A DNA stretch of 64,000 nt from Hominenteromicrobium sp964531265 (GCA_964531265.1 CAZHDW010000011.1:1-64000); one strand, 5' to 3'; counted from the first letter of the stretch, positions 26,127 through 35,702 are shown. Notes: generated by a model from the sequence alone, not told the origin. Translations and numbers: made by a program.

Positions 26127-27643
26127 ACGCAAAACGAAGCTTATATAATGTATTTTGGGGGCTTATAAGTCAAGTTGTATCCATCTTGATGGGTATAATA
26201 ATTCCTCGCTTGGTAATTGTAAGCTTAGGATCAGAGGCCAACGGCTTACTTTCTTCTGTGAATCAGGCGTTGGTTTATTTGAATTTACTTGAGGCTGGTA
26301 TTGGTACCGCTACTCTTCAGGCGTTGTATACACCTATTGCTTTGCGAAACAGGGATGAAATAAATAGGGTGTTAGCTGCTACAAATAAGTATTACAAAAA
26401 AGTTGGCAGTTGGTATTTCATAGCAGTATGTGCTTTAGCGATATTATATCCATTGATTATTGAGTCTGCTTTGCCAATGTATACTGTTGTATCAGTGATA
26501 TTTTTCAGTGGCATGTCTCAGGTTGTTAATTTCTTCTTTCAAGGAAAATATAGGATTCTATTGCAAGCTGAAGGCAAAAGCTATGTGTTAACCAATCTTG
26601 GAACAATACTAAACATATGTACAAGTGCTTGCAAAATAGCTATGTTGCTGTTAGGGTTTGATGTGACAGCCTTGCAGATTATGTTTTTTACGTTTTCTGT
26701 TGTTCAAATGCTTTATATATGTTGCTATATTAAGAAGCATTACAAATGGCTTGATTTATCTGTTAGTCCGAATGAAGAATCGCTGTCTCAAAGAAATGCT
26801 GTAATGGTTCATCAAATTTCCGGATTGATTTTCTCCAATACAGATGTACTGATTTTGACTCTTTTTTGTGGACTAAAGGTTGTTAGCGTTTATTCAATGT
26901 ACGTAATGTTATTTGGTATGATTGGAACCGTTATTTCGATAATCAATGGAAGCTTTTCTTTCGCGCTCGGGCAGACCTATGGAACCGATAAAGAAAAATT
27001 CATGAAATTATACAATGTATTTGAAACGTATAATATGGCGCTGACTTTTTCGTTATACAGTATAGCAGTTTCCTGCATTTTGCCATTCCTGAGGTTGTAT
27101 ACAGAGGGGGTTACAGATGTCAACTATATAGACACAGTTTTGCCGTATCTTTTTGTTGCGACATATCTGCTGTCAAATGGCCGCTCGGCGTCACAACGTG
27201 TTATTGAATATGCAGGTCACTTTAAATTAACTCAAAACCGATCTGTTATTGAATCAGTAATAAATATTACAGTGTCCCTTGTTTCGGTCCATTTTTGGGG
27301 GATTTACGGCGTCCTTTTTGGAACTATCGCTGCATTAATGTATAGGACTAATGATATGATCCTATATGCATCCAAAAACCTGCTAAAAAGAAGTGCCAGA
27401 ATTACCTATACAAAATGGATTTCGAATGCGTTGGTTTTTATAGGAGTTACTGTGGTGATGTCTGCGCTGATTCGAAACATTAATCTGGAATCTTATGGGA
27501 TAATAATTGCATTTGCTGCGTTAGCCTGTATAATTGTTGTTCCACTGTTCTTTATAGTATCATCGATTATCGATAAAGAATCATTTGCTTTTTGCTTTAG
27601 TTTCGTTAAAAATAAGCTCTCTCAGACAAGAAGTAATAAGTAA
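26123..27643 (+). CDS. Wzx-type polysaccharide flippase
   Basis: 506 residues with 12 to 14 membrane segments and the MOP-superfamily opening (YNVFWGLISQVVSILMGIII, then SLGSEANGLLSSV). It would move lipid-linked repeat units across the membrane for polymerisation by the EpsG-type protein at 12601. It starts with GTG at 26123 after AGGAGGAAG, overlapping the previous stop. Last gene of the cluster; a terminator follows. Confidence 0.9.
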   Translation: MNAKRSLYNVFWGLISQVVSILMGIIIPRLVIVSLGSEANGLLSSVNQALVYLNLLEAGIGTATLQALYTPIALRNRDEINRVLAATNKYYKKVGSWYFIAVCALAILYPLIIESALPMYTVVSVIFFSGMSQVVNFFFQGKYRILLQAEGKSYVLTNLGTILNICTSACKIAMLLLGFDVTALQIMFFTFSVVQMLYICCYIKKHYKWLDLSVSPNEESLSQRNAVMVHQISGLIFSNTDVLILTLFCGLKVVSVYSMYVMLFGMIGTVISIINGSFSFALGQTYGTDKEKFMKLYNVFETYNMALTFSLYSIAVSCILPFLRLYTEGVTDVNYIDTVLPYLFVATYLLSNGRSASQRVIEYAGHFKLTQNRSVIESVINITVSLVSVHFWGIYGVLFGTIAALMYRTNDMILYASKNLLKRSARITYTKWISNALVFIGVTVVMSALIRNINLESYGIIIAFAALACIIVVPLFFIVSSIIDKESFAFCFSFVKNKLSQTRSNK

Positions 27644-27673
27644 ATATATTGTTATATGATTTTTCTGATTCAT

Positions 27674-27716
27674 CAGCCGCCGAGTGGGAAAGTACTGCTC
27701 GGTGGCTGTTTTTTGT
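27674..27716 (+). terminator. terminator ending the first polysaccharide cluster
   Basis: 11-bp stem with one G-T pair (cagccgccgag / ctcggtggctg) followed by six T, 30 bases after the flippase stop. Confidence 0.88.
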
Positions 27717-27850
27717 TTATTGCAAAAAATTTTGAGTTAATTCACATTTAGTACTTGAAGACATCAAGTGTTAGTTAACATAAATAATATGACAACTTGG
27801 GGTCTGTGTAACTTTTGACGAAAACGCATGATAAAAAGTACAACAAACTA

Positions 27851-27879
27851 TTGAATGTTTCTGCATACCATGCTATAAT
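27851..27879 (+). promoter_or_regulatory. promoter of the ATP synthase operon
   Basis: TTGAAT (27851-27856), 17-bp spacer, TATAAT (27874-27879) with an extended TGC directly before it. It lies about 50 bases before the first gene. Confidence 0.8.
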
Positions 27880-27930
27880 AAACCCAAATAAGCCTAATCT
27901 ACTGGGTATTAGAGGTGTTTTTGATTCAAG

Positions 27931-28200
27931 ATGAAATTCAGTTTTAAGCTGTTTTCCATGCTGACATGGGTTGTGCAGTTTGGCTTTTCAGCTTTGTTTC
28001 CGGTGTGTTTTTTCCTTGTTTTGGCATCTTGGATGCAGAACCGGCTCGGCCTTGGTGCGTGGATAGTGATAGTTATGGGCTGCCTTGGCTTGCTGACATC
28101 GATAAGCACGGCTCGTTCATGTATTCGCTCAATGAAAAAAGAGGCAGATGCGGCGGGTAGAGACGAAAAACCGCCGGTCGCGTTCAATGACCATAAATAA
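27931..28200 (+). CDS. atpZ: AtpZ-like small membrane protein of the ATP synthase operon
   Basis: 89 residues with two membrane helices (about 12-33 and 43-60) and a charged tail. Size, topology and first place in the operon match the AtpZ/AtpQ family, proposed to help Mg2+ uptake or Fo assembly. Weak motif conservation in this family keeps the call moderate. The following gene begins 12 bases later after AAGGAGG. Confidence 0.7.
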   Translation: MKFSFKLFSMLTWVVQFGFSALFPVCFFLVLASWMQNRLGLGAWIVIVMGCLGLLTSISTARSCIRSMKKEADAAGRDEKPPVAFNDHK

Positions 28201-28212
28201 AGGAGGATTATC

Positions 28213-28689
28213 ATGAAGTTGCAGCCTGCATCTAAAAAGGAAGTTAAGCGTATCGCTCGCGGCTCGGCAATATGCGCAGCGATAGAGCTTGTAGTTTTTT
28301 TGATATTACATTTGATCGGTTTGTTCCCATTTTCGTATAAAATAGTTTTAAGCATAGTCGGCGGCGTTATCGTTGCTGTGTTGAATTTCACTGTGCTGTG
28401 CCTATCAATACAGAAGGCGGCGGATACGGCCGATCAGAAGCTCATGAAGTCCAGAATGCAGCTCAGCTATAATCTGAGACTCGTTCTGCAAGCCGGTTGG
28501 GTGGTGGCAGCCTTCTTAATACCGTTTTTGAATGCTGTTGCAGCGGCGGTTCCGCTCCTTTTCCCAACGCTAATTATTTTCTTCCTGCAGAAGCGCGGCG
28601 CGCTGGTTGAGCCGAGCGAGAGGAAGAATCCCGAGCCGTCGGAGGACGACGAAGAAGAGGAAGAAAAGCTGGAGAGCTTTGAAATATGA
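28213..28689 (+). CDS. atpI: ATP synthase subunit I-like protein (AtpI)
   Basis: 158 residues with four membrane helices (about 20-38, 43-65, 92-110, 112-128) and a strongly acidic C-terminal tail. AtpI proteins assist assembly of the c ring. The position between atpZ and atpB and the helix pattern support the call; the acidic tail is longer than usual. Confidence 0.75.
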   Translation: MKLQPASKKEVKRIARGSAICAAIELVVFLILHLIGLFPFSYKIVLSIVGGVIVAVLNFTVLCLSIQKAADTADQKLMKSRMQLSYNLRLVLQAGWVVAAFLIPFLNAVAAAVPLLFPTLIIFFLQKRGALVEPSERKNPEPSEDDEEEEEKLESFEI

Positions 28690-28714
28690 CAGAAAGATCC
28701 GCGAGGTGATATAA

Positions 28715-29602
28715 GTGGAAGTTTCGATCAACGGCGCAAAAATCCTGAAAGTTATTAAAGATGTACCACTTGTAGGTGAGATAAAGATCACTCAGACTGT
28801 TGCGATGAGCTGGGTCGTAATGATAATTATCTCCGCTCTTTGCATTTGGCTTGGTTCCAATCTCAAGGTAAAGGGAATATCCCGAAAGCAGGCTGTGGCA
28901 GAAATGGCCGTTACAAGCCTTGTTAAATTTGTTCATAATAATATGGGCACGGGTTTTGACAGATATATCCCCCTTGTGGGAACAATATTTGTAACGAGCG
29001 TTGTGTCCAATACAATAAGTGTTCTGGGCTTTTGGAGCCCGACTGCCGACCTTATGACCGAGCTTGGATGGGCGCTTGTGGTTTTCGTTATTATCACTTA
29101 CCATAAGATTAAATCCGCAGGCTTCGGCGCATATTTAAAGAGCTTTCTCGATCCGCTATTCATTCTTGCACCGATAAACGTAATGGCTGAATGCTTTACA
29201 CCGATCAGCATGGCTTGCCGTCATTTTGGCAACATCCTTTCCGGCACGGTTATCAGCGCATTGATTTACGGTGCACTGACCGCCGCAACTCATGCGGCTA
29301 TGGGCGCCCTCGGCAGCAATTTGTATGTTGCTTTGGGAGTTTCTCTGGTTGGCGTGATACTGGCGCTTATTGCCCATAAAAAGGGTAAGAAGCCGTTTGT
29401 CATCGTCGGTATTATTATGGGCTTGCTCGGTGTGCTATCCCTCGTGCACAATCTCGGCGGCTTCTGGGGTGAGATACCGTTCCTTGCAATCGGTATTCCG
29501 GCTGTTACAGGCGCATATTTTGATTGGTTCGGCGGCTGTATTCAGGCATTCATTTTCTGCACACTTACCACTCTCTTCATCAAACAGGCTGCCGGTGATT
29601 AA
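28715..29602 (+). CDS. atpB: F1Fo ATP synthase subunit a
   Basis: 295 residues starting with GTG after GCGAGGTG. It forms the ion half-channels of Fo. The essential Arg lies in SMACRHFGNILSG (usual form RLFGN), and the last helix has GCIQAFIFCTLTTLF, where the conserved Gln and Phe residues are seen. It is longer than the 230-270 residue norm because of an N-terminal extension before the first helix and an extra hydrophobic pair (about 205-250). The membrane-protein composition is normal for the family. Confidence 0.95.
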   Translation: MEVSINGAKILKVIKDVPLVGEIKITQTVAMSWVVMIIISALCIWLGSNLKVKGISRKQAVAEMAVTSLVKFVHNNMGTGFDRYIPLVGTIFVTSVVSNTISVLGFWSPTADLMTELGWALVVFVIITYHKIKSAGFGAYLKSFLDPLFILAPINVMAECFTPISMACRHFGNILSGTVISALIYGALTAATHAAMGALGSNLYVALGVSLVGVILALIAHKKGKKPFVIVGIIMGLLGVLSLVHNLGGFWGEIPFLAIGIPAVTGAYFDWFGGCIQAFIFCTLTTLFIKQAAGD

Positions 29603-29647
29603 GCAGCCATTTGAATAAAATTGCAATTATTTTTAGGAGGCATTCTT

Positions 29648-29929
29648 ATGAACGATTTTCAGCTTTTGGCAAAAGGTATTGCTCTGGCAGGATGCGGCAT
29701 CGGCGCCGGTCTCGCACTGATCGCAGGTATCGGCCCCGGTATCGGTGAAGGTAACTGCGCAGCTCGTGCCTGCGAAATCATCGGTCGTCAGCCGGAGAGC
29801 AAGAGCGACGTTACAAGCACAATGATCCTCGGTATCGCTCTTTCCGAGACAACAGGTATCTACGGCTTTGTTACCGGTCTGCTGCTCATCTTCTTTGCAC
29901 CCGGTCAGTTCATGAACTTCCTTAGCTAA
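29648..29929 (+). CDS. atpE: F1Fo ATP synthase subunit c with two-carboxylate ion site
   Basis: 93 residues, a helical hairpin with polar loop RQPESKSD (47-54). The ATG at 29648 follows TAGGAGG. Helix 2 has the ion-binding Glu67 in LSETTGIYG, with Thr68 and Tyr72 as in Na+-type subunits. Helix 1 has Glu34 in PGIGEGN where Na+ rotors such as Ilyobacter have Gln. A pair of Glu at these places is the motif described for the Na+-driven rotor of Fusobacterium nucleatum. Na+ coupling is therefore likely but not certain. Confidence 0.95.
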   Translation: MNDFQLLAKGIALAGCGIGAGLALIAGIGPGIGEGNCAARACEIIGRQPESKSDVTSTMILGIALSETTGIYGFVTGLLLIFFAPGQFMNFLS

Positions 29930-29971
29930 GCCTGACATTTTATCAATGATACCATGTCGGAAGGAAGCGTT

Positions 29972-30484
29972 ATGATGGATACTCTTTATCAGTCTCTTGT
30001 AGCAGTTGAACCTGCTACGTTGATCATTACGATCATCAACCTTTTCATACAGATGTATGTCGTCAAAAAATTCTTTCTGTCCAAGGTACTGAACATTCTT
30101 GACAAGCGCCGTGAAGCTGCCGACCAGGAGATAGAGCAGGCGGAAGCAGCAAAGGACGAAGCACTTGCCATGAAGGAAACCTACGAGGAAAACATGAAGC
30201 AGGCTAAGGCTCAGGCCAATGAGATACTTGCTCATGCACAGAAAACAGCAACAGTTCGCTCTGAAGAGATCCTTCTTCAGGCAAAGGAGCAGGCCGCTCA
30301 GATAAAGGAAAAGGCCTCCGCCGATATCGCTCAGGAGAGAAAGAATGTCCTGAACGGTGCTAAGGATGAAATATCCGGTATGGCAATGGCTATTGCCGAA
30401 AAGGTGGTTGAGCGTCAGCTGGATGAAAACGATCAGGAGAAGCTTGTCAATCAGTTCATCGATGAGCTTGGTGGTGTGCTATGA
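29972..30484 (+). CDS. atpF: F1Fo ATP synthase subunit b
   Basis: 170 residues: one N-terminal membrane helix (about 13-35) and a long charged coiled coil forming the peripheral stalk. ATG 29972 is preferred because GGAAGGAAG lies 5 bases upstream; ATG 29954 is before that site. Its stop overlaps the delta gene start. Conserved segment QAKAQANEILAHAQ is typical of b. Confidence 0.93.
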   Translation: MMDTLYQSLVAVEPATLIITIINLFIQMYVVKKFFLSKVLNILDKRREAADQEIEQAEAAKDEALAMKETYEENMKQAKAQANEILAHAQKTATVRSEEILLQAKEQAAQIKEKASADIAQERKNVLNGAKDEISGMAMAIAEKVVERQLDENDQEKLVNQFIDELGGVL

Positions 30485-31020
30485 CGGATATCGCTAATGT
30501 TTACGGACAGGCTATCTATGATCTTGCTAAGGATGAGAACCTCACAGAGGAGATGCTGCAGCAGATGACGGCTTTGGATGAAAGCTTTTCGGCTAATCCG
30601 GAGTTTATTCAGCTTCTCTCAACACCATCCGTTCCCAAGCAGGAGCGTTGTCAGGTGCTTGATGACAGCCTCAGGGGACAGGTTCATCCTTATGTGCTGA
30701 ATTTTTTGAAAATACTGACAGAAAAGGGTTATATGCGGCATTTTTCTGGCTGCTGCCGACTGTTTAAGCAGCAGTTTAATAAAGATAACGGCATTCTGCC
30801 TGTGACGGCTGTAACAAAATTGCCTTTGTCCGATGAGCTGCGCCGCAAGCTTGTCGAAAAGCTCTCTGACGTTACCGGTAAGACGATCGCATTGGAGTGC
30901 AGATTGGATCCGGAATGTCTGGGCGGTGTTCGTCTGGAGCTGGATGGCATTCAGGTTGACGGTACGGTTCGTCATCGCCTGGATGAGATACGTAAGCTTT
31001 TGAAAAACACTGTACTCTGA
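30481..31020 (+). CDS. atpH: F1Fo ATP synthase subunit delta
   Basis: 179 residues. The N-terminal six-helix domain (IANVYGQAIYDLAKDENL) binds the top of F1, and the C-terminal part (LECRLDPECLGGVRLELDG) contacts subunit b. Starts by 4-base overlap with atpF. Length is normal. Confidence 0.95.
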   Translation: MTDIANVYGQAIYDLAKDENLTEEMLQQMTALDESFSANPEFIQLLSTPSVPKQERCQVLDDSLRGQVHPYVLNFLKILTEKGYMRHFSGCCRLFKQQFNKDNGILPVTAVTKLPLSDELRRKLVEKLSDVTGKTIALECRLDPECLGGVRLELDGIQVDGTVRHRLDEIRKLLKNTVL

Positions 31021-31038
31021 TGAGAAAGCAGGGAACGT

Positions 31039-32547
31039 ATGGAACTCAGACCTGAAGAAATAACAAAAATAATTCGTAGTCAGATCAAGAACTATGAGGC
31101 AAAGCTTGAATCCAGCGAGACCGGTACGGTCATAATCGTTGGCGACGGTATTGCTCGAGTTTCCGGTTTGACTAAGTGTATGGCCGGTGAGCTTGTTGAA
31201 TTTCCCAACGGCGAATACGGCATGGCTCAGAACCTAGAGGAGGAAACTGTCTCCGTAGTTATTCTGGGCAGCGATGACGGTATCAAAGAGGGCGATACCG
31301 TAAAGAGAACCGGCAGAGTCGTTTCTGTTCCGGTCGGCAATGCGTTGATCGGACGTGTTGTCAATGCACTCGGTGCTCCGATAGACGGCAAGGGTGTCAT
31401 AGAGAATGACGGCTTCCGCCCGATAGAGAGCCCGGCTCCGGGCATCATTGACCGTGAACCCGTTAATGTGCCGCTTCAGACAGGTATCAAGGCTATCGAC
31501 TCCATGATACCGATAGGACGCGGACAGCGTGAGCTTATTATCGGTGACCGTCAGACAGGTAAAACCACCATCGCGACGGATACCATTATCAACCAGAAGG
31601 GCAAGGATGTTATCTGCATCTATGTTGCTATCGGACAGAAGCGCTCCACAGTTTCCCAGATAGTTAATACACTGGAAAATAACGGAGCCATGGGATATAC
31701 AATCGTTGTAAGTGCAACGGCTTCCGAGCTGGCACCTATGCAGTATATCGCACCGTATGCCGGCTGTGCAATGGGTGAGTACTTCATGGAGCAGGGCAAG
31801 GATGTCCTCGTTATCTATGATGACCTCTCAAAGCATGCAGTTGCTTACAGAGCAATCTCCCTGCTGATTCGCCGTCCGCCGGGACGTGAAGCATACCCCG
31901 GTGACGTTTTCTACCTCCACTCAAGACTGCTCGAGCGTGCAGCGCACCTCAGTGCAGAAAAGGGCGGCGGCTCTCTGACGGCGCTGCCGATCATTGAGAC
32001 ACAGGCTGGTGACGTTTCGGCATATATCCCGACCAACGTCATTTCCATTACAGACGGCCAGATATTCCTTGAGTCCGAGCTGTTCAATGCAGGTGTTATG
32101 CCGGCTGTTAACCCTGGTATTTCTGTTTCCCGTGTTGGTGGTAACGCTCAGATAAAGGCCATGAAGAAGGTATCCGGCTCGCTGAAGCTGTTGTATTCTC
32201 AGTACCGTGAGCTTCAGAGCTTTGCTCAGTTCGGCTCCGATCTCGACGCGGACACTAAGTCCCGTCTGGCTCTCGGTGAAAGAATCGTTGAGGTTCTCAA
32301 GCAGAAGAACAACGCTCCCGTTGATATCGCACATCAGGTTTGCATAATCTATGCGGTAGTAAACGGCTATCTCAATGATATTCCGATAGCTTCTATTCGC
32401 GAATATGAGAAGCAGCTCTTCGAGCATATGGATAATTATTGCAGCGATACCCTTGCAGGCATTCGTACCACCGGTGTTCTCAGCGAGGAAGCCGAAGGTG
32501 CTCTTAAGGCTGCTCTTACCGAGCTTAACCAGCGCTTCGTCTCTTAA
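31039..32547 (+). CDS. atpA: F1Fo ATP synthase subunit alpha
   Basis: 502 residues, non-catalytic nucleotide-binding subunit. Walker A GDRQTGKT at 169-176, the arginine-finger region PAVNPGISVSRVGG near 360, and the alpha signature are all present. Full length, normal spacing (18 bases) from atpH. Confidence 0.98.
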   Translation: MELRPEEITKIIRSQIKNYEAKLESSETGTVIIVGDGIARVSGLTKCMAGELVEFPNGEYGMAQNLEEETVSVVILGSDDGIKEGDTVKRTGRVVSVPVGNALIGRVVNALGAPIDGKGVIENDGFRPIESPAPGIIDREPVNVPLQTGIKAIDSMIPIGRGQRELIIGDRQTGKTTIATDTIINQKGKDVICIYVAIGQKRSTVSQIVNTLENNGAMGYTIVVSATASELAPMQYIAPYAGCAMGEYFMEQGKDVLVIYDDLSKHAVAYRAISLLIRRPPGREAYPGDVFYLHSRLLERAAHLSAEKGGGSLTALPIIETQAGDVSAYIPTNVISITDGQIFLESELFNAGVMPAVNPGISVSRVGGNAQIKAMKKVSGSLKLLYSQYRELQSFAQFGSDLDADTKSRLALGERIVEVLKQKNNAPVDIAHQVCIIYAVVNGYLNDIPIASIREYEKQLFEHMDNYCSDTLAGIRTTGVLSEEAEGALKAALTELNQRFVS

Positions 32548-32571
32548 GCTTAAGCAGAAGGAGCGTGCGTA

Positions 32572-33423
32572 ATGGCTGGTGTTTCTACAAAGGATATTAA
32601 AACCAGGATAAGAAGTATGGAAAGCACGAAGCAGATAACCAAGGCTATGGAAATGGTTGCTGCCTCAAAGCTTCGTCAGGCGCAGAACAGAGTTCTGGCT
32701 TCGCGCCCGTACTTCGAGATCCTGTATCAGACTATCGTTGATATTACACAAACTACCAAGGACTTTTCTTCTCCGTATCTTCGCAAATCAAAGTCGGATA
32801 AGCTGTTGCTCATCGTAGTGGCTGGTGACCGCGGACTTGCAGGCGGATATAACAGTAATGTTTTAAAGCTTGCCGAGCAGGAGATGGAGGGGAAGAATGT
32901 TGCGGTACTGCCGATAGGCAAGAAGGCACTGGAGTATTTCAAATCCCGCAAGGTTGAATGCTATGCGGATGAGTATGCAGAAGCCGCGGATATCAAGATC
33001 AGCGATTGCTTCACGATAGCTAAAAATCTCTCAAAGGCATTTACAGGCGGAGAATTCGGTGAGATAAAGCTTGTTTATACAAACTTTGTTTCGGTGCTTT
33101 CACAGGTTCCGGCAGTTATGAAGCTTCTGCCGCTGGAAATATCTCCGGATGACAAGCCGAATATCACACGCATTGATACGGTCTATGAGCCGTCGGCGGA
33201 AGAGGTATTCGAGGCTATTATTCCGGAATGTGTGGGTGGAATTATGTACGGTGCTTTGTGCGAATCGCGATGTGCGGAGCAAGCTGCCCGCCGAACCGCC
33301 ATGGACTCTGCAACGCAGAATGCAGAGGAAATGATAGCGGATCTCACGTTGAAGTACAACCGTGCAAGACAGGCATCTATCACGCAGGAGATCACAGAGA
33401 TCGTTGCAGGTGCAGAAGCCTGA
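32572..33423 (+). CDS. atpG: F1Fo ATP synthase subunit gamma
   Basis: 283 residues, central rotor shaft. N-terminal DIKTRIRSMESTKQITKAM and C-terminal YNRARQASITQEITEIVAG helices form the coiled coil; the Rossmann-like part includes VAGDRGLAGGYN. Complete and in the usual place between alpha and beta. Confidence 0.97.
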   Translation: MAGVSTKDIKTRIRSMESTKQITKAMEMVAASKLRQAQNRVLASRPYFEILYQTIVDITQTTKDFSSPYLRKSKSDKLLLIVVAGDRGLAGGYNSNVLKLAEQEMEGKNVAVLPIGKKALEYFKSRKVECYADEYAEAADIKISDCFTIAKNLSKAFTGGEFGEIKLVYTNFVSVLSQVPAVMKLLPLEISPDDKPNITRIDTVYEPSAEEVFEAIIPECVGGIMYGALCESRCAEQAARRTAMDSATQNAEEMIADLTLKYNRARQASITQEITEIVAGAEA

Positions 33424-33452
33424 CGGAATTCAGTTCAAAGGAGTTGACACCA

Positions 33453-34847
33453 ATGTCCAAACATATCGGAACCGTGACACAGGTCATAGGACCAGTTCTG
33501 GATATTAGATTTGCAGATCATGAGCTTCCGGATCTGTTAAATGCTATAGAGATCCCGCTGAACGGTGGGACTATCACTGCTGAGGTTGCTCAGCATGTTG
33601 GCGATAATGTTGTTCGCTGCATCGCAATGGCATCCACGGATGGCTTGCAGCGCGGCGTGGAAGCAGTTGATACCGGCGCGCCGATACGTGTTCCGGTCGG
33701 CGAGGAGTGCCTCGGCAGAATTTTCAACCTGCTGGGTCAGCCGATTGATAACGGCCCGGCACCTAATACTGAGGAACAGTGGCCGATACATCGTCCGGCA
33801 CCGAGCTATGAGGATCAGGAACCTGCTACGGAGATACTCGAGACCGGTATCAAGGTCGTTGACCTTATCTGCCCGTATGCAAAGGGCGGTAAGATCGGTC
33901 TGTTCGGCGGCGCAGGTGTTGGTAAGACAGTTCTTATCATGGAGCTTATCAACAACGTTGCCAAGCAGCATGGCGGTATTTCCGTTTTCACAGGTGTTGG
34001 AGAGCGTACGCGTGAGGGCAATGACCTTTACCGCGAGATGACGGAATCCGGCGTTATCAATAAAACTGCCATGGTTTACGGTCAGATGAACGAACCGCCG
34101 GGAGCTCGTATGCGCGTCGGCCTTTCCGGTCTGACAATGGCGGAGTATTTCCGTGATGTTAAGCATCAGGACGTTCTTCTCTTCATCGATAATATCTTCC
34201 GTTTCACACAGGCGGGCTCAGAGGTTTCCGCACTGCTCGGACGTATGCCGTCCGCAGTTGGCTATCAGCCTACGCTTGCTACTGAAATGGGTGCATTGCA
34301 GGAGCGTATTACATCCACAAAGAACGGCTCTATTACATCGGTTCAGGCTGTTTATGTTCCGGCCGATGACCTTACAGACCCGGCACCTGCAACTACATTT
34401 GCGCATCTGGATGCTACAACAGTTCTTGACAGAGGCATTGCCTCCCTCGGTATCTATCCGGCTGTTGATCCGCTCGATTCCACCTCAAGAATTCTTTCTC
34501 CCGAGGTTGTCGGTCAGGAGCATTATGAGACTGCACGTGCTGTTCAGCAAATTCTCCAGCGCTATAAGGAGCTTCAGGATATCATCGCTATCATGGGTAT
34601 GGATGAGTTGAGCGAAGAGGATAAGATCACGGTTAACCGTGCTCGTAAGGTTCAGCGCTTCCTTTCTCAGCCGTTCGAGGTTGCAGAGCAGTTCACAGGC
34701 TATAAGGGAAGATATGTACCGCTCAAGGAGACGATCCGTTCCTTCCAGGAGATCATTTCCGGCAAGCATGACGATATTCCTGAGTCCTACTTCCTGTTTA
34801 AGGGCAGTATTGATGAGGTCGTAGAGGCGTACAATAAGGAGGCATAA
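33453..34847 (+). CDS. atpD: F1Fo ATP synthase subunit beta
   Basis: 464 residues, catalytic subunit. Walker A GGAGVGKT at 152-159, catalytic Glu region VGERTREGND, and the signature with PAVDPLDSTSRIL. The ATG at 33453 follows AAAGGAG; the longer upstream frame runs through atpG and is an overlap artefact. Confidence 0.98.
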   Translation: MSKHIGTVTQVIGPVLDIRFADHELPDLLNAIEIPLNGGTITAEVAQHVGDNVVRCIAMASTDGLQRGVEAVDTGAPIRVPVGEECLGRIFNLLGQPIDNGPAPNTEEQWPIHRPAPSYEDQEPATEILETGIKVVDLICPYAKGGKIGLFGGAGVGKTVLIMELINNVAKQHGGISVFTGVGERTREGNDLYREMTESGVINKTAMVYGQMNEPPGARMRVGLSGLTMAEYFRDVKHQDVLLFIDNIFRFTQAGSEVSALLGRMPSAVGYQPTLATEMGALQERITSTKNGSITSVQAVYVPADDLTDPAPATTFAHLDATTVLDRGIASLGIYPAVDPLDSTSRILSPEVVGQEHYETARAVQQILQRYKELQDIIAIMGMDELSEEDKITVNRARKVQRFLSQPFEVAEQFTGYKGRYVPLKETIRSFQEIISGKHDDIPESYFLFKGSIDEVVEAYNKEA

Positions 34848-34849
34848 GC

Positions 34850-35260
34850 ATGGCAAGCTTTTCACTGAAAATCGTGACATGCGATGGCTTGATTTTTGAC
34901 GGACAGGCCGAAAAACTGATTGTGCGTACTACCGGCGGCGACATGGCTGTGCTTGCTCGCCACATAAATTGCGTGGCTTCACTCGGAATGGGCCGTGCCG
35001 TTATTGTAACGGAGGGTCAGCGCAGAACAGCTGCGTGTATCGGCGGAATGCTTCAGGTGCTGAATGGAGACGTTACTCTTGTGCCTACCACTTTTGAGTG
35101 GGCGGAGGACATCGACGTCGCGCGTGCTGAGGCTTCTTACGAAAGAGGCAAGCAGGCTCTCGAAGAAAATAAAGAGGATGCTGTGCGCATTGCAAAGGCT
35201 CAGGCGAGAATCAACAGAGCTCTTGTTCGTTGCAGTGTTGCTAACGAGGTACTAAAATAA
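34850..35260 (+). CDS. atpC: F1Fo ATP synthase subunit epsilon
   Basis: 136 residues: N-terminal beta-sandwich (FSLKIVTCDGLIFDGQAEKL) and C-terminal helical pair. It connects the gamma shaft to the c ring and can inhibit ATP hydrolysis. The segment usually reading PGHxP is altered here to LARHINC, a mild departure. Two bases after atpD; a terminator ends the operon. Confidence 0.93.
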   Translation: MASFSLKIVTCDGLIFDGQAEKLIVRTTGGDMAVLARHINCVASLGMGRAVIVTEGQRRTAACIGGMLQVLNGDVTLVPTTFEWAEDIDVARAEASYERGKQALEENKEDAVRIAKAQARINRALVRCSVANEVLK

Positions 35261-35264
35261 AAAT

Positions 35265-35305
35265 AAGCTGCCGTTCTGCTTTTTGCGGAAGCGGCAGCTT
35301 TTGTT
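35265..35305. terminator. bidirectional terminator between atpC and tautomerase gene
   Basis: 9-bp outer stem (aagctgccg / cggcagctt) with an inner stem of about 7 bp, A-rich on the left and T-rich on the right. It can serve both the ATP synthase operon and the converging minus-strand gene. Confidence 0.85.
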
Positions 35306-35323
35306 CTATAGGTATTATAACGA

Positions 35324-35671
35324 TCAATCAAGGAACATACGGCCGGTATGCCACTCGGGGTTGGAGCGGTGAGTCAGATACATGCGTTCCTTTTTGATGC
35401 CCGTTACTTCGTTGAGAATATTGCAGACGGCCTTGGAATATGACACGAGATCTTCTTTATCGGGCGTATTGTTAACGGCGATGTCAACAAGAGCGCAGTC
35501 GCCGTCCTCATATTTACCGAGATAGATATTGCAATCCGGAATTATCTCAAGCATAGTTACAGCAGGAGTCTTTCCCGGAATCAGAGTTATAGCGCTGCTG
35601 AGTGCCTTCTGAAGTGTCTTGATCTGGTTGGAATCGAGTGAAACGGATACGCGAACCTGTACATATGGCAT
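35324..35671 (-). CDS. MIF/tautomerase-superfamily protein
   Basis: 115 residues. The chosen start gives MPYVQVRVSVSL, putting Pro2 at the mature N-terminus, the catalytic base of tautomerases once Met is removed; a GGAGGTGG site supports it. The length and the later VDIAVNNTPDKEDLVSYSKAVCNILNE segment fit the MIF (phenylpyruvate/D-dopachrome tautomerase) branch rather than the 60-residue 4-OT branch. Substrate unknown. It is divergent from a MerR regulator 136 bases away, which may control it. Confidence 0.78.
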   Translation of the reverse strand: MPYVQVRVSVSLDSNQIKTLQKALSSAITLIPGKTPAVTMLEIIPDCNIYLGKYEDGDCALVDIAVNNTPDKEDLVSYSKAVCNILNEVTGIKKERMYLTHRSNPEWHTGRMFLD

Positions 35672-35702
35672 ATAAGCCACCTCCATTTATTTATCTGATA
35701 TA

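Noticed and set aside
33228..33452. 75-codon N-terminal extension of atpD
   Set aside because: It overlaps the end of atpG, and the ATG at 33453 has a proper AAAGGAG site and the conserved family start.
33537..34166. 209-codon minus-strand frame inside atpD
   Set aside because: Shadow of the highly conserved beta subunit gene.
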